In this document: piece by piece, positions 49,898 to 60,633 of the stretch
How positions within the stretch are numbered: the first letter of the stretch is position 1
Layout: every line of letters begins with the position of its first letter
Assembly (NCBI GenBank): GCA_963734275.1
Contig: CAVTGO010000013.1
Span: 248,001 to 312,000 of the forward strand
Direction of reading: 5' to 3'
Source: CAVTGO01 sp963734275
Lineage (GTDB): Bacteria > Actinomycetota > UBA4738 > HRBIN12
DNA length: 64,000 nucleotides
Translations under genes and position numbers: made by a program
The notes under the pieces: generated by a model
Told to the model about the DNA's origin: nothing
Database searches by the model: none
What the model saw: only the letters and a program-made list of their open reading frames with translations

Positions 49898-51261
49898 GTC
49901 CCCGGGACGAACATCGCCAGGAGCTGTCCGCCCTCCCCTTCGGCCGAGTCCACCCGCAGGCTCGGCCCCGGGACGGAGACGAAGTACTCGTCGTCCTGGA
50001 CGTCCAGCAACCACCACCCGGGCCCGAACAGCGCGCTCGCGTCGACGATGCCGCTCGACTCCCAGGCTCCCGGGCCTCCGTCGCGCTTGATCGCGATCGG
50101 CTTGGGATCGGTCCGGGCGACGGGTGTCAGCGTCCCGGTCGAGAGATCGAAGGCCAGGACGCGCGCGTAGCCCGAACGCGCGTAGTTGCGATCCTCCTGG
50201 ATCATCAGCGTCCGCGCGGTGATCCCGAGGTTGTCGGGGTTGAACATGTCGTCCCCCGCGTCGCCGTCGAGCACCACGCTGAGCGTCGACCGCGTCGGAT
50301 CCTCCACGTCGAACCGGAGCTTGAAGATCCGCCCCTTGTAGGACTCCGAGCGCGCGGCGCCGGTGTCGGCGAAATACAGCACGCCCGGATGGGACGGATC
50401 GGTGACCGCGTCCTCGATGCGCACGAAGTTGAAGGCGCCGGCCGCCTCGGCGGCGGCGTTGAGGTGGGTCACGGTGTCGTTGTCCCGCTGGCTGATCGGC
50501 ACCAGCTCGCCCCGAAGCGGCTGGCCGACGGAGACGTCGTCGTTCGAGGGGGTGCCGTCGGTCTTGCCGGTGGGCACCCATGTCATGAGCTGCCCGCGCC
50601 CCGCGATCGCGCCCTTGAAGGTGTCCGCGAGGTAGACGTAGATCTGGTTGTGGTTGTGCCGGCCGTCCTCGGCCAGGAACATGGTCGCCTTCGATAGGCC
50701 CTGCACGGGAACGACGTTCTCGTGGAGCATCAACCCGAAGTGAGGTGTTTCCACCCAGTCGCCGGTCTCGGCGTTGATGGCGATCGAGGTGCCACCGTAG
50801 ATCGAGTCGTTGGCCTCCTCGCCGGTGAGGTACCAGGGGGTCCCATGGATGATCTCCAAGGTGCTCGAGCAGAAGTCCTTGAACTTCTCCCGGCCGTTGA
50901 TCACGTACTCGGCGTCGATCACCGCGCCGTCGTTGTCCAGCGTGAGGTGCGACACGCGAGCGTTGGACGGGTCGCCGCCGAGCTCGTGGTTCATCCACAC
51001 CTCGACGGTGTCCGGACCGCTGCGGTACAGACCGAGCCCGTCGGGGATCCCGCTCATCTGATAGGCGCGTGAGCCCTGCCCGATGACGTCGCCCGCGGTG
51101 AGGATCGGCATGATCTCGACCCCTGCCTCGAGCGCGACCAGCTGCGGGGGCTTGGTCGTCAGGAACGGGGGATCCCCGGCCACCGCGCTCCCCGGCGGCA
51201 GGGCGACCGACAACAGGACACCTGCGGCGATCGCCGCGGTCAGGCGAGCCCGACGTTGCAT
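49894..51261 (-). CDS. PhoX-like (DUF839) secreted phosphatase-type protein
   Basis: 455 residues with a cleavable signal peptide (LTAAIAAGVLLSVALPPGSAVAG). The remainder is a PhoX-like beta propeller: VEVWMNHELGGDPSNARVSHL, FAEDGRHNHNQIYVYLA-type region and FNPDNLGITARTLMIQEDRN carry the acidic residues that bind calcium and iron in PhoX. PhoX enzymes hydrolyse phosphomonoesters outside the cell; activity of this DUF839 branch is not assured. Its stop overlaps the gntR stop by 4 bases. Confidence 0.83.
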   Translation of the reverse strand: MQRRARLTAAIAAGVLLSVALPPGSAVAGDPPFLTTKPPQLVALEAGVEIMPILTAGDVIGQGSRAYQMSGIPDGLGLYRSGPDTVEVWMNHELGGDPSNARVSHLTLDNDGAVIDAEYVINGREKFKDFCSSTLEIIHGTPWYLTGEEANDSIYGGTSIAINAETGDWVETPHFGLMLHENVVPVQGLSKATMFLAEDGRHNHNQIYVYLADTFKGAIAGRGQLMTWVPTGKTDGTPSNDDVSVGQPLRGELVPISQRDNDTVTHLNAAAEAAGAFNFVRIEDAVTDPSHPGVLYFADTGAARSESYKGRIFKLRFDVEDPTRSTLSVVLDGDAGDDMFNPDNLGITARTLMIQEDRNYARSGYARVLAFDLSTGTLTPVARTDPKPIAIKRDGGPGAWESSGIVDASALFGPGWWLLDVQDDEYFVSVPGPSLRVDSAEGEGGQLLAMFVPGT

Positions 51262-51339
51262 CTCCCCACCTCCGTCCTCCCGGCCAGTACGGTCTCGGGA
51301 CGCGCGAACAGTAGCCCCGGATCCCTCACTTCGTCAACG

Positions 51340-51370
51340 GTTGACAATCTACCGTTCATGACCGTAGGCT
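51340..51370 (+). promoter_or_regulatory. Promoter of the ABC transporter operon with overlapping GntR-type operator
   Basis: TTGACA (51341-51346) and TAGGCT (51365-51370), 18 bases apart, form a good promoter. The operator-like GTTGACAATCTAC (51340-51352) overlaps the -35, and matches the sites at 39911 and 49154. A repressor bound here would block RNA polymerase. GGGAGG before the ATG at 51398 is the RBS. Confidence 0.7.
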
Positions 51371-51397
51371 CGCCCAACGGCGACGGGGAGGTACGGG

Positions 51398-52534
51398 ATG
51401 CCGGGTCGCACGGTTCGATTGCTCGCCGGGATGGTCGCCCTTCTCCTGGTTGGGGCAGCGTGTTCAGGCGACGGGGGTGACGGGGATGACGTCACCGAGC
51501 CGAGCGGCGCATCCGGAGAGGTAGGCCCCTCGGTCGACCCCGCAGAGGTCTCCGGCACGATCCGGCTCTTCTCGTACGCCGACGGCTTCGACCCCGAGTA
51601 CCTGGCGGGGTTCTACGAGACGTACCCGAACATCGAGCTCGAGACGGCCGGCTTCGGGTCCAACGACGCCGCGGTCGCGCGGATCCTGGCCGGCTTCGAG
51701 GCCGACGTGATCAACAGCTGCGTGGACGAGTCCACCCTCGACATGGTGCAGAAGGGTCTGTACCAGCCCCTCGACGTCTCGCGCCTGACGTACTGGGACG
51801 AGATCTGGCCGGGCATGAAGGAGCTCCCGGGCGTCGTCGTCGACGGCGAGGTGTTCCTCGTGCCGGTCGACGCCGGGACCGCGGGCATCATGTACAACGC
51901 CGACGTGATCACCGAGCCGCCGGACTCGTGGCTCGACCTGTTCGACCCGCAGTACGCCGGCCAGGCCGCGCTCGAGGACCTGTCGGTGACGGCGATCGAC
52001 ATCGGGGCGCTCGCTCTCGGCTACGAGAACCCGCTCGCGATCACGCCGGACCAGCTGGAGGAGGTCAAGAACTTCCTGATCGACAACAAGGGCCAGTTCC
52101 GCACCTTCTGGGAGTCCGAGGCCGACGTGAAGGCACTGTTCAAGTCCGGCGAGATCATCATCGCCTCCGGGTACCCCGGGACGGCGAAGGTCCTGCGCAA
52201 CCGCGAGGGCGTGAACGTGCAGTTCGCGGCCGCCAAGGAGGGCCAGATGCTGTGGACCTGCGGGTACGGCATCAGCCCCGAGATCGATCCCGCGAACCTG
52301 GACGCAGCCTACGCGCTGCTGAACTACTACACGTCGCTCCCGCCGCAGGTCTACGCCGCGACGAACTGGAGCTACCTCACATCGAACCAGGGCATCGTCG
52401 ACGCCGTGCCGCCCGAGATCGTGGAGGAGGCCTCGCTGAACTCGCTCTACGACCTCGAGAACGCGATCCCCGCCTCGCCGCCGGAGGACAAGGCGGCGTG
52501 GACGGCGGCCTGGCAGGAGGTGAAGGCGGCCTAG
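51398..52534 (+). CDS. Polyamine-type ABC transporter substrate-binding lipoprotein (PotD/PotF-like)
   Basis: 378 residues with lipobox VGAAC (Cys23) and a short Gly/Asp linker. The binding protein fold begins GTIRLFSYADGFDPEYLAGFYETYP, with DVINSCVDESTLDMVQKGLYQPLDVS, VPVDAGTAGIMYNADVI and the C-terminal ALLNYYTSLPPQVYAATN, the spermidine/putrescine-binding pattern. The ligand may be a polyamine or another amine or amino acid. First gene of the transporter operon, controlled by the promoter at 51341. Confidence 0.9.
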   Translation: MPGRTVRLLAGMVALLLVGAACSGDGGDGDDVTEPSGASGEVGPSVDPAEVSGTIRLFSYADGFDPEYLAGFYETYPNIELETAGFGSNDAAVARILAGFEADVINSCVDESTLDMVQKGLYQPLDVSRLTYWDEIWPGMKELPGVVVDGEVFLVPVDAGTAGIMYNADVITEPPDSWLDLFDPQYAGQAALEDLSVTAIDIGALALGYENPLAITPDQLEEVKNFLIDNKGQFRTFWESEADVKALFKSGEIIIASGYPGTAKVLRNREGVNVQFAAAKEGQMLWTCGYGISPEIDPANLDAAYALLNYYTSLPPQVYAATNWSYLTSNQGIVDAVPPEIVEEASLNSLYDLENAIPASPPEDKAAWTAAWQEVKAA

Positions 52535-53433
52535 TGGCAGCGGCGCTACGCCCGGCCGGCGCGGGGGTCGCCGTGCCGGCGCCGGCCGGTGTCCGCGTTC
52601 GCCGCGGCGCGTCGCTAGGTGGGCGAACCCTGTTCATCATGGCCGTGCTCGCGATCCTGTTCGGCCCGCTCCTGATCCTCGTGGTGTTCTCCTTCAACGA
52701 CTCGACCATCCTCTCGTTCCCGTGGGCGGGGTTCACCACCCGCTGGTACCGACAGGCGTTCGAGGATCCGCAGCTACGGACCGCGCTGTTCAACTCGATC
52801 GTGGTGTCGTTCCTCGTCGCGCCGCTGTGCCTGGTGATGGGGACGCTCACGGCGTTCGGGCTCACGCGGTTCCGGTTCCGCGGCCGGGGAGCGATCGCCG
52901 GCCTCGTGGGCGCGCCCCTGGTCCTGCCGTGGCTCGTGATCGGCATCGCGGCGCTGCTCGCGTACCGGCACGAGTGGGTGGACCTGGACCTCGGGTTGAA
53001 CACCGTCGTGGCCACGCAGGTCGTCTGCACTTTCCCGCTGGTCACGGCCATCGTTGCGGCGCAACTGTTCCGGTTCGACCGGCTGCAGGAGGAGGCCGCG
53101 GTCGACCTCGGCTGCTCCCGGCTCCAGGTGCTCCGGCACGTGATCTTGCCGCACGTCGCGCCGGCCGTGGCGGCGGCGGCGATCTTCGCGTTCACGTGGT
53201 CGTTCAACAACTTCGAGATCAGCTTCTTCACGATCGGGTTCCAGCAGACGTTCCCGATCTGGGTCTACTCGACCGTGCGCGACTCCGAGCACCTGCCCGT
53301 CGTGAACGCGATCTCCACGGTCATCTCGGTCGTGCAGGTCCTGCTGATCTGGGTGGCGCTGAAGCTGATGCGTGCCCGCGGCGGCGTCACGGCTCCCGGG
53401 GTGGACACCCGGCCCGCCCGGGGAGCCGCATGA
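52534..53433 (+). CDS. ABC transporter permease, PotC-like
   Basis: 299 residues from GTG 52534, whose G is the last base of the preceding TAG. Six membrane segments. The EAA loop EEAAVDLGCSRLQVLRHVILPHVAP contacts the ATPase. VVFSFNDSTILSFPWAGFTTRWY after helix 1 is typical of PotC/PotI permeases. Confidence 0.92.
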   Translation: MAAALRPAGAGVAVPAPAGVRVRRGASLGGRTLFIMAVLAILFGPLLILVVFSFNDSTILSFPWAGFTTRWYRQAFEDPQLRTALFNSIVVSFLVAPLCLVMGTLTAFGLTRFRFRGRGAIAGLVGAPLVLPWLVIGIAALLAYRHEWVDLDLGLNTVVATQVVCTFPLVTAIVAAQLFRFDRLQEEAAVDLGCSRLQVLRHVILPHVAPAVAAAAIFAFTWSFNNFEISFFTIGFQQTFPIWVYSTVRDSEHLPVVNAISTVISVVQVLLIWVALKLMRARGGVTAPGVDTRPARGAA

Positions 53434-54320
53434 TGACTGCCGTCGACGCGACGGTCCGACCCGCCCGCCCGCGGCGCGGTTCTCGGGGCGGCGCGTTCGC
53501 CATCTTGTTCGCGCCGGTGTCGCTGCTGATCGTGCTGTTCCTCGTGCCGATGCTGCTCATGATCCGGGTCAGCACGTTGGTGGACCCGTTCGACGCGAGC
53601 AGCGGTTCCACCCTGCAGCACTTCGCGAACGTGCTCACCGATCCCCTGAACCGGAAGATCGCCGTGACGACCTTCCTGATCGCCACGACGGCCATGGTCC
53701 TGATGCTCGCGGTCGCGATCCCGCTGGCCTCGTTCATGGTCTTCCGAGCCGGGAAGTGGGAGCTGCCGCTCCTGCTGGCGCTCGTGGTCGCCGACGAGCT
53801 GAACCCGATCGTGCGGATCTGGGCGTGGCGGATGATCCTCGGGCGTCAGGGCATCGTGAACTGGTTCCTCCAGACCACCGGCATCACCGACGCGCCGGTC
53901 GAGTGGCTGATCTTCACGCCGTTCGCGGTCATCGTGGTGCTCTCGGCCGGGTATCTGACGTACACGACGATCCCGATCTACGCGGCGATGAAAGCCATCA
54001 ACCCGGCGCTGTTCGAAGCCTCGGTGGACCTGGGCGCCGGATGGTGGACCCGGACGCGGAAGATCCTGATCCCGCTCGCGGCTCCGGGCATCTTCGTCGC
54101 GATGATCCTGGTGTACGTGCCGATGCTCACCGACTTCGTCTCGCCGGACCTGGTCGCGGGCACCGGGTCCACGATGCTCGGCCAGCGCGTGACGCAGCTC
54201 ATCCTGGAGGGCGCCGACTGGGGGAACGGGTCGGCGCTCACGTTCGTGCTCTTGGTCGCGACCGTGCTGCTGTCGCTCCTCGCGTTCCGCCTGGCCAAGC
54301 TCAACAGGATCCAGACGTGA
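53430..54320 (+). CDS. ABC transporter permease, PotB-like
   Basis: 296 residues from ATG 53430, overlapping the previous TGA by 4 bases. Six membrane segments with a basic N-terminus. The EAA-like loop FEASVDLGAGWWTRTRKILIPLAAPG and the PotB-type YVPMLTDFVSPDLVAGTGSTMLG near the end are visible. Confidence 0.92.
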   Translation: MMTAVDATVRPARPRRGSRGGAFAILFAPVSLLIVLFLVPMLLMIRVSTLVDPFDASSGSTLQHFANVLTDPLNRKIAVTTFLIATTAMVLMLAVAIPLASFMVFRAGKWELPLLLALVVADELNPIVRIWAWRMILGRQGIVNWFLQTTGITDAPVEWLIFTPFAVIVVLSAGYLTYTTIPIYAAMKAINPALFEASVDLGAGWWTRTRKILIPLAAPGIFVAMILVYVPMLTDFVSPDLVAGTGSTMLGQRVTQLILEGADWGNGSALTFVLLVATVLLSLLAFRLAKLNRIQT

Positions 54321-55462
54321 ATCCGAACGGGAGCGCGGCCGATGCTCGCGCCGGCGAGATCGAGCTCGAGCGCGTCGTGAAGGCGTTCGGCGAGGTGACG
54401 GCCGTGGACGACGTCTCGTTCACGGTCCGTGGTGGCGAGTTCTTCTCGCTGCTCGGCCCCTCGGGCTGCGGCAAGACCACGACGCTGCGCTTGATCGCCG
54501 GCTTCGAGGAGCCGACCTCCGGACGGATCCTGTTGCAGGGCGGCGACGTCACGCGGGTCCCGCCCGGCAAGCGCAACGTGAACATGGTGTTCCAGGCCTA
54601 CGCCCTGTTCCCGCACATGACCGTGGCCGAGAACATCGGGTTTGGGCCCAAGATCCACAAGCTCGGCAAGGCCGAGGTCGCCGAACGGACCAACGACATC
54701 CTCCGGGTCGTGCAGCTCGAGGGCATGGAGGACCGGCGGCCGGGACAGCTCTCGGGCGGGCAGCAGCAACGCGTGGCGCTCGCCCGCGCGCTCGTGAACC
54801 GCCCCGCCGCCCTCCTGCTGGACGAACCGCTCGGCGCCCTGGATCTCAAGCTCCGCAAGGAGATGCAGCTCGAACTGAAGGCCCTGCAGGCCCGCACGAG
54901 CACCACGTTCGTCTACGTGACGCACGACCAGGAGGAGGCGATGACGATGTCCGATCGCATCGCCGTGATGAACGGCGGGGTGGTCGAGCAGCTGGCCACG
55001 CCGAGGGAGCTGTACCAGCGGCCGGCCACGGCCTTCGTCGCGGGGTTCATCGGCGTCTCGAACCTGATCACGCTGCGTGCGGACAGGCGCGAGGACGGGC
55101 TCGTGGTGATGGATCTCGGCGAAGGCGAGCGGATCCTCGCGCCCGACCCGGGAACGGACGGCGACGTGAGCATCACGGTCCGGCCCGAGTGGATCAAGCT
55201 CGTGTCCGGCCAGGTGGGTCCCCGCGCGTCGCACGTGAGCGGCACGATCGCCGACGTCGTCTACCTCGGCTCGCTCACGCAGCTGCTCATCGACCTCCGG
55301 ACGGGGGAGCGGCTGTCGGTGCATCGCCTGAACGACGAGATCTCGGTCGAGGATCCACGCCCGGGGGACCGGATCGTCCTGCACTGGGCGGCCGAACACA
55401 GCTACGTGATCGGGTCCGGCGGCGCGCCGTCCGGCCCCCGGGAGAAGGTGGAGACCACATGA
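54317..55462 (+). CDS. ABC transporter ATP-binding protein, PotA-like
   Basis: 381 residues. Walker A GPSGCGKTT, Q-loop FQAYALFPHMTVAENI, signature LSGGQQQRVALARALV, Walker B LLLDEPLGALD and the H-loop THDQEEAM, followed by a C-terminal TOBE domain (about 280-370; VRPEWIKLV). It drives the polyamine-type importer. GTG overlaps the previous stop (GTGA), and its own stop overlaps the aminotransferase ATG. Confidence 0.94.
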   Translation: MNPNGSAADARAGEIELERVVKAFGEVTAVDDVSFTVRGGEFFSLLGPSGCGKTTTLRLIAGFEEPTSGRILLQGGDVTRVPPGKRNVNMVFQAYALFPHMTVAENIGFGPKIHKLGKAEVAERTNDILRVVQLEGMEDRRPGQLSGGQQQRVALARALVNRPAALLLDEPLGALDLKLRKEMQLELKALQARTSTTFVYVTHDQEEAMTMSDRIAVMNGGVVEQLATPRELYQRPATAFVAGFIGVSNLITLRADRREDGLVVMDLGEGERILAPDPGTDGDVSITVRPEWIKLVSGQVGPRASHVSGTIADVVYLGSLTQLLIDLRTGERLSVHRLNDEISVEDPRPGDRIVLHWAAEHSYVIGSGGAPSGPREKVETT

Positions 55463-56787
55463 ACGGAACCTCGTCCATGACGTCGGAGCAGATCGTCGAG
55501 CTGTCGCTCCGGCACACGTTGTTCGACTGGCAGGCACAGTCGGCGGTCAGACCGATCGCCGTGGGCCACGCGAAGGGGTGCGAGTTCTTCACGCCCGAGG
55601 GCAAGCGCTACCTCGACTTCAACAGCCAGCTCTGGAGCGTGAACATCGGCCACGGCGACCCTCGGGTCGTGCGCGCGATCGCCGAGCAGGCCGAGAAGCT
55701 CGCGTACGTCAGCCCGTTCATGGCGACCGAGGTTCGCGCCCGGCTCGGCGCGAAGCTAGCCGAGCTCCTGCCGGGCGACATGGCGAAAGTGTTCTTCACG
55801 CTCGGCGGGGCCGAGGCCAACGAGAATGCGCTCCGGATGGCGCGGGCGGTGACCGGGCGCAACAAGGTGCTCGCGCGCTACCGGAGCTACCACGGGGCGA
55901 CGTATGCCATGGTCTCGCTCACCGGCGACCCGCGGCGATGGGGCAACGAGCCGAGCATGCCCGGCGTGATCCACGTCCTCGATCCCTACCACGGGACCGA
56001 GCGCCCGGTCGACGACGCCGAGACATCGCTCCGCTACCTCGAGGAGACGATCGCGCTCGAAGGTCCGGAGACGATCGCCGCGTTCTTCCTGGAGCCCGTG
56101 CCCGGAACCAACGGTGTCTTGGTCCCGCCCGATGGCTACCTCCAGGGAGTCCGCGAGCTCTGCGACCGGTACGGCATCTTGATGATCGCCGACGAGGTGA
56201 TGTCGGGCTTCGGCCGCACCGGCGAGTGGTTCGCCGTGAACCACTGGGGGGTCGTCCCGGACCTCATGACGATGGCGAAGGGGCTCACGTCCTCGTACGT
56301 TCCCCTCGGCGCGGTCGGGATGCGTCCGCACGTCGCCGAGCATTTCGACGACCACGTGTTCTGGGGTGGGCTCACCTACAACTCCCACCCGCTCGCCTGC
56401 GCGGCGGCGCTCGCGACGCTCGGGGTCTACGCGGAGGACGGGCTGATCGAGAACTCCGCGAAGATGGGGGAGGTGATGCGAGGTCACCATCAGGAGCTGC
56501 TCGCGAAGCATCCCTCCGTGGGGTCGGTCCGCAACATCGGGCTCTTCGGCGTGCTCGAGCTCGTTCGGAACCGCGCCACGATGGAGCCGCTCGCCCCGTT
56601 CAACGGGACGAGTGAGGAGACGAAGGCCGTGGCCGCGTACCTCGACGAGCGTGGGTTGTACACCTTCGTCCGTTGGAATCACCTGATGACGAACCCCCCG
56701 CTCTGCGCCGACGAGGCCGTGCTCGCCGAGGGATTCGACATCATCGACGCCGCGCTCGAGATCTCGGACCGGGCGGTGACGGGCTGA
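55459..56787 (+). CDS. Class III aminotransferase, omega-amino acid/taurine type (paralogue 1)
   Basis: 442 residues. HTLFDWQAQSAVRPIAVGHAKG, YLDFNSQLWSVNIGHGDPRV, TLGGAEANENALRMARAVTG, RYRSYHGATYAMVSLTGDPR, IADEVMSGFGRTG (PLP Asp) and MAKGLTSSYVPLGAV (PLP Lys) place it with taurine/beta-alanine/gamma-aminobutyrate-type aminotransferases. It makes a semialdehyde from the imported amine or omega-amino acid. The gene at 59305 is a close paralogue. Last metabolic step of the transporter operon together with the following dehydrogenase. Confidence 0.9.
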   Translation: MNGTSSMTSEQIVELSLRHTLFDWQAQSAVRPIAVGHAKGCEFFTPEGKRYLDFNSQLWSVNIGHGDPRVVRAIAEQAEKLAYVSPFMATEVRARLGAKLAELLPGDMAKVFFTLGGAEANENALRMARAVTGRNKVLARYRSYHGATYAMVSLTGDPRRWGNEPSMPGVIHVLDPYHGTERPVDDAETSLRYLEETIALEGPETIAAFFLEPVPGTNGVLVPPDGYLQGVRELCDRYGILMIADEVMSGFGRTGEWFAVNHWGVVPDLMTMAKGLTSSYVPLGAVGMRPHVAEHFDDHVFWGGLTYNSHPLACAAALATLGVYAEDGLIENSAKMGEVMRGHHQELLAKHPSVGSVRNIGLFGVLELVRNRATMEPLAPFNGTSEETKAVAAYLDERGLYTFVRWNHLMTNPPLCADEAVLAEGFDIIDAALEISDRAVTG

Positions 56788-57673
56788 TGGGCGAGCGGGT
56801 CGGGTTCGTCGGGCTCGGCGCCATGGGGCGGCCGATGGCGCGGCACCTCGTGGACGCGGGGTTCCCGCTCCTGGTGCACTCGCGCTCGGCGGGACCGGTC
56901 GAGGAGCTCGTCGCGCTCGGTGCCTCGCGTGGCTCGTCGCCGGCCGACGTCGCCTCGGGGTCCGACATCGTCATCACGATGCTGCCCGACACGCCCGACG
57001 TCGAGCTCGCGGTCTTCGGCGAGGGCGGCGTGGCGGAGGGTGCGGGGCCGGGGTCGTTGGTCGTGGACATGAGCACGATCGATCCGATCGCGACCCGCGG
57101 GTTCGCACTGCGCCTGGGCGAGATGGGGATCGCCATGCTCGACGCCCCCGTCTCCGGCGGCACCGTCGGCGCCGAGGCGGCCTCGCTGTCGATCATGGTC
57201 GGCGGTCCGGCGGAGGCCCTCGAGCGCGCCCGCCGGCTGTTCGAGGCGATGGGTTCGACGGTCGTGCACGCGGGCCCGTCCGGCGCGGGTCAGGTCACGA
57301 AGGCGTGCAACCAGCTCGCGATCGCCGGCGCGCTCGAGGCCGTCGCCGAGGCGCTCGTGCTCGCGAAGAAGGCCGGCGTGGATCCGGCGCTGGTGCGGGA
57401 GGCGCTCCTCGGCGGTTTCGCGTCCAGCAAGGTGCTCGAGATCCACGGCGAGCGGATGCTGACTGGCAACTTCGCGCCGGGCTTCCGCTCCACGCTGATG
57501 CTGAAGGACGTCCGGATCGTGCTCCACGCCGCCGAGGAGCTGGGCGTGCCGGTCCCGGGACTCGCCGCCGTGGCGACCGAGCTCGAGCGGCTGGTCGATG
57601 GCGGTGCGGGCGACCTGGACTACGCCGCGCTCGTCAAGGTCCGCGAGGACGACGCCGGCGTTCGGCTGTCCGA

Positions 57674-57677
<4 letters not shown>
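56787..57677 (+). CDS. 3-hydroxyisobutyrate dehydrogenase / tartronate semialdehyde reductase family
   Basis: 296 residues. NAD(P) motif GFVGLGAMGRPMARHL, DAPVSGGTVGAEAASL, catalytic Lys172 in GAGQVTKACNQ and the C-terminal KDVRIVLHAAEELGVPVP are family hallmarks of beta-hydroxyacid dehydrogenases. It interconverts a semialdehyde and a hydroxy acid. Its ATG overlaps the aminotransferase TGA, so the semialdehyde made by that enzyme is a likely substrate. Confidence 0.92.
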
Positions 57678-59167
<1,490 letters not shown>

Positions 59168-59232
59168 GCCGCTCAGCTCCTTCGGACTCGTGCCCGCGGG
59201 TTCGTCCCCGGGGATGGTACCGGGGCGGCGGG

Positions 59233-59245
59233 AACGACGGTCAAG
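59233..59245. promoter_or_regulatory. Weak fourth GntR-type site candidate
   Basis: AACGACGGTCAAG keeps the GAC-n-GTC core of the operator but not the outer GT/AC. It lies in the mmsA/aminotransferase divergent gap, about 18 bases before a TACACT -10 candidate (59264-59269). The rest of the gap (59168-59304) has an imperfect CCCCGGGGATGGTACCGGGG repeat near 59208. Confidence 0.25.
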
Positions 59246-59304
59246 GGCGACGCCCGTGCCCGCTACACTGCCGGTTCGCGCCTGTTGCGCTCCAGGAGGA
59301 ACCC

Positions 59305-60621
59305 ATGACCGAGCTCACGTCCGACCAGATCATCGACCTGTGCCTGCGGCATTCCCTCTACGACTGGCAGGCCCAGGGCACCACCCGGCCGATCGCGGTC
59401 GAGCGCGCACGCGGGTGCGAGTTCTTCACGGTGGACGGCAAGCGGTACCTCGACTTCAACAGCCAGCTCATGGGCGTGAACATCGGGCACGCCGACCCGC
59501 GGGTCGCCGAGGCCATCGCCGAGCAGGCGAAGACGCTCCCCTACATCAGCCCGTTCATGGCGACCGAGGTCCGCGCCACGCTCGGGGCCAAGCTGGCCGA
59601 GATCCTGCCGGGCGACATCGACAAGGTCTTCTTCACCCTCGGCGGCGCGGAGGCGAACGAGAACGCGATCCGCATCGCGAAGGCGGTCACGGGGCGGCAC
59701 AAGATCCTCGCGCGCTACCGGAGCTACCACGGCGCCACGTACGCCACGATCACGCTGACGGGCGACCCCCGTCGGTGGGGGAACGAGCCCGGGATGCCCG
59801 GCGTGGTCCACGTCCTCGACCCGTACCACGGCCCGCAACGTCCGGTGGACGACGCCGCGACGGCGCTCGCCTACCTCGAGGAGACGATCGTGCTCGAGGG
59901 CGCCGAGACGATCGCCGCGTTCATCCTCGAGCCGGTCGTGGGAACGAACGGGATCCTGATCCCGCCCGACGGCTACCTGCAAGGCGTCCGCGAGCTGTGC
60001 GAGCGCTTCGGCATCCTGCTGATCGCCGACGAGGTCATGGCCGGGTTCGGCCGGACGGGCGAGTGGTTCTCGGTGAACCACTGGGGCGTGGTGCCCGACA
60101 TCATCACGATGGCCAAGGGCCTCACCTCGAGCGCGGTCCCGCTCGGAGCCGTGGGTCTGCGCCCGAAGGTCTACGAGTACTTCGACGACCACGTCTTCTG
60201 GGGCGGTCTGACGTACAACTCGCACCCGCTCGCGCTGGCGGCGGCCATCGCCACGATCCGCGTGTACGAGGAGGACGGGCTGCTCGAGCACACGCGCAAG
60301 ATGGGCGACGTGATGGCTCGCCACCACCAGGAGCTCCTCGACAAGCACCCGAGCGTGGGGCTGGTCCGCAACATCGGGCTGTTCGGGATCCTCGAGATCG
60401 TGCGGAGCCGCGACACGATGGAGCCGATGGCTCCGTTCAACGGGACGAGCGACGAGATGAAGGCCATCGGCAAGCACCTGGACGAGCGCGGCCTGTTCAC
60501 GATGATCCGCTGGAACGGGATCATGACCAATCCGCCGCTCCCGATCACCGAGGAGCAGCTGGCCGAGGGGTTCGCGATCATCGACGAGGCGCTGGAGATC
60601 GCCGACCGCGCGGTCGTCTAG
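59305..60621 (+). CDS. Class III aminotransferase, omega-amino acid/taurine type (paralogue 2)
   Basis: 438 residues; CCAGGAGGAA precedes the ATG. Nearly co-linear with the protein at 55459 from SDQIIDLCLRHSLYDWQAQG through YRSYHGATYATITLTGDPRR to MTNPPLPITEEQLAEGF, with PLP Asp in IADEVMAGFGRTG and Lys in MAKGLTSSAVPLGAV. The two differ at substrate-near positions (for example QLMGVNIGHAD against QLWSVNIGHGD). Likely specialised for a different amine or direction. Divergent from mmsA, which could use its product. Confidence 0.9.
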   Translation: MTELTSDQIIDLCLRHSLYDWQAQGTTRPIAVERARGCEFFTVDGKRYLDFNSQLMGVNIGHADPRVAEAIAEQAKTLPYISPFMATEVRATLGAKLAEILPGDIDKVFFTLGGAEANENAIRIAKAVTGRHKILARYRSYHGATYATITLTGDPRRWGNEPGMPGVVHVLDPYHGPQRPVDDAATALAYLEETIVLEGAETIAAFILEPVVGTNGILIPPDGYLQGVRELCERFGILLIADEVMAGFGRTGEWFSVNHWGVVPDIITMAKGLTSSAVPLGAVGLRPKVYEYFDDHVFWGGLTYNSHPLALAAAIATIRVYEEDGLLEHTRKMGDVMARHHQELLDKHPSVGLVRNIGLFGILEIVRSRDTMEPMAPFNGTSDEMKAIGKHLDERGLFTMIRWNGIMTNPPLPITEEQLAEGFAIIDEALEIADRAVV

Positions 60622-60633
60622 CCGGGGGCTTCG

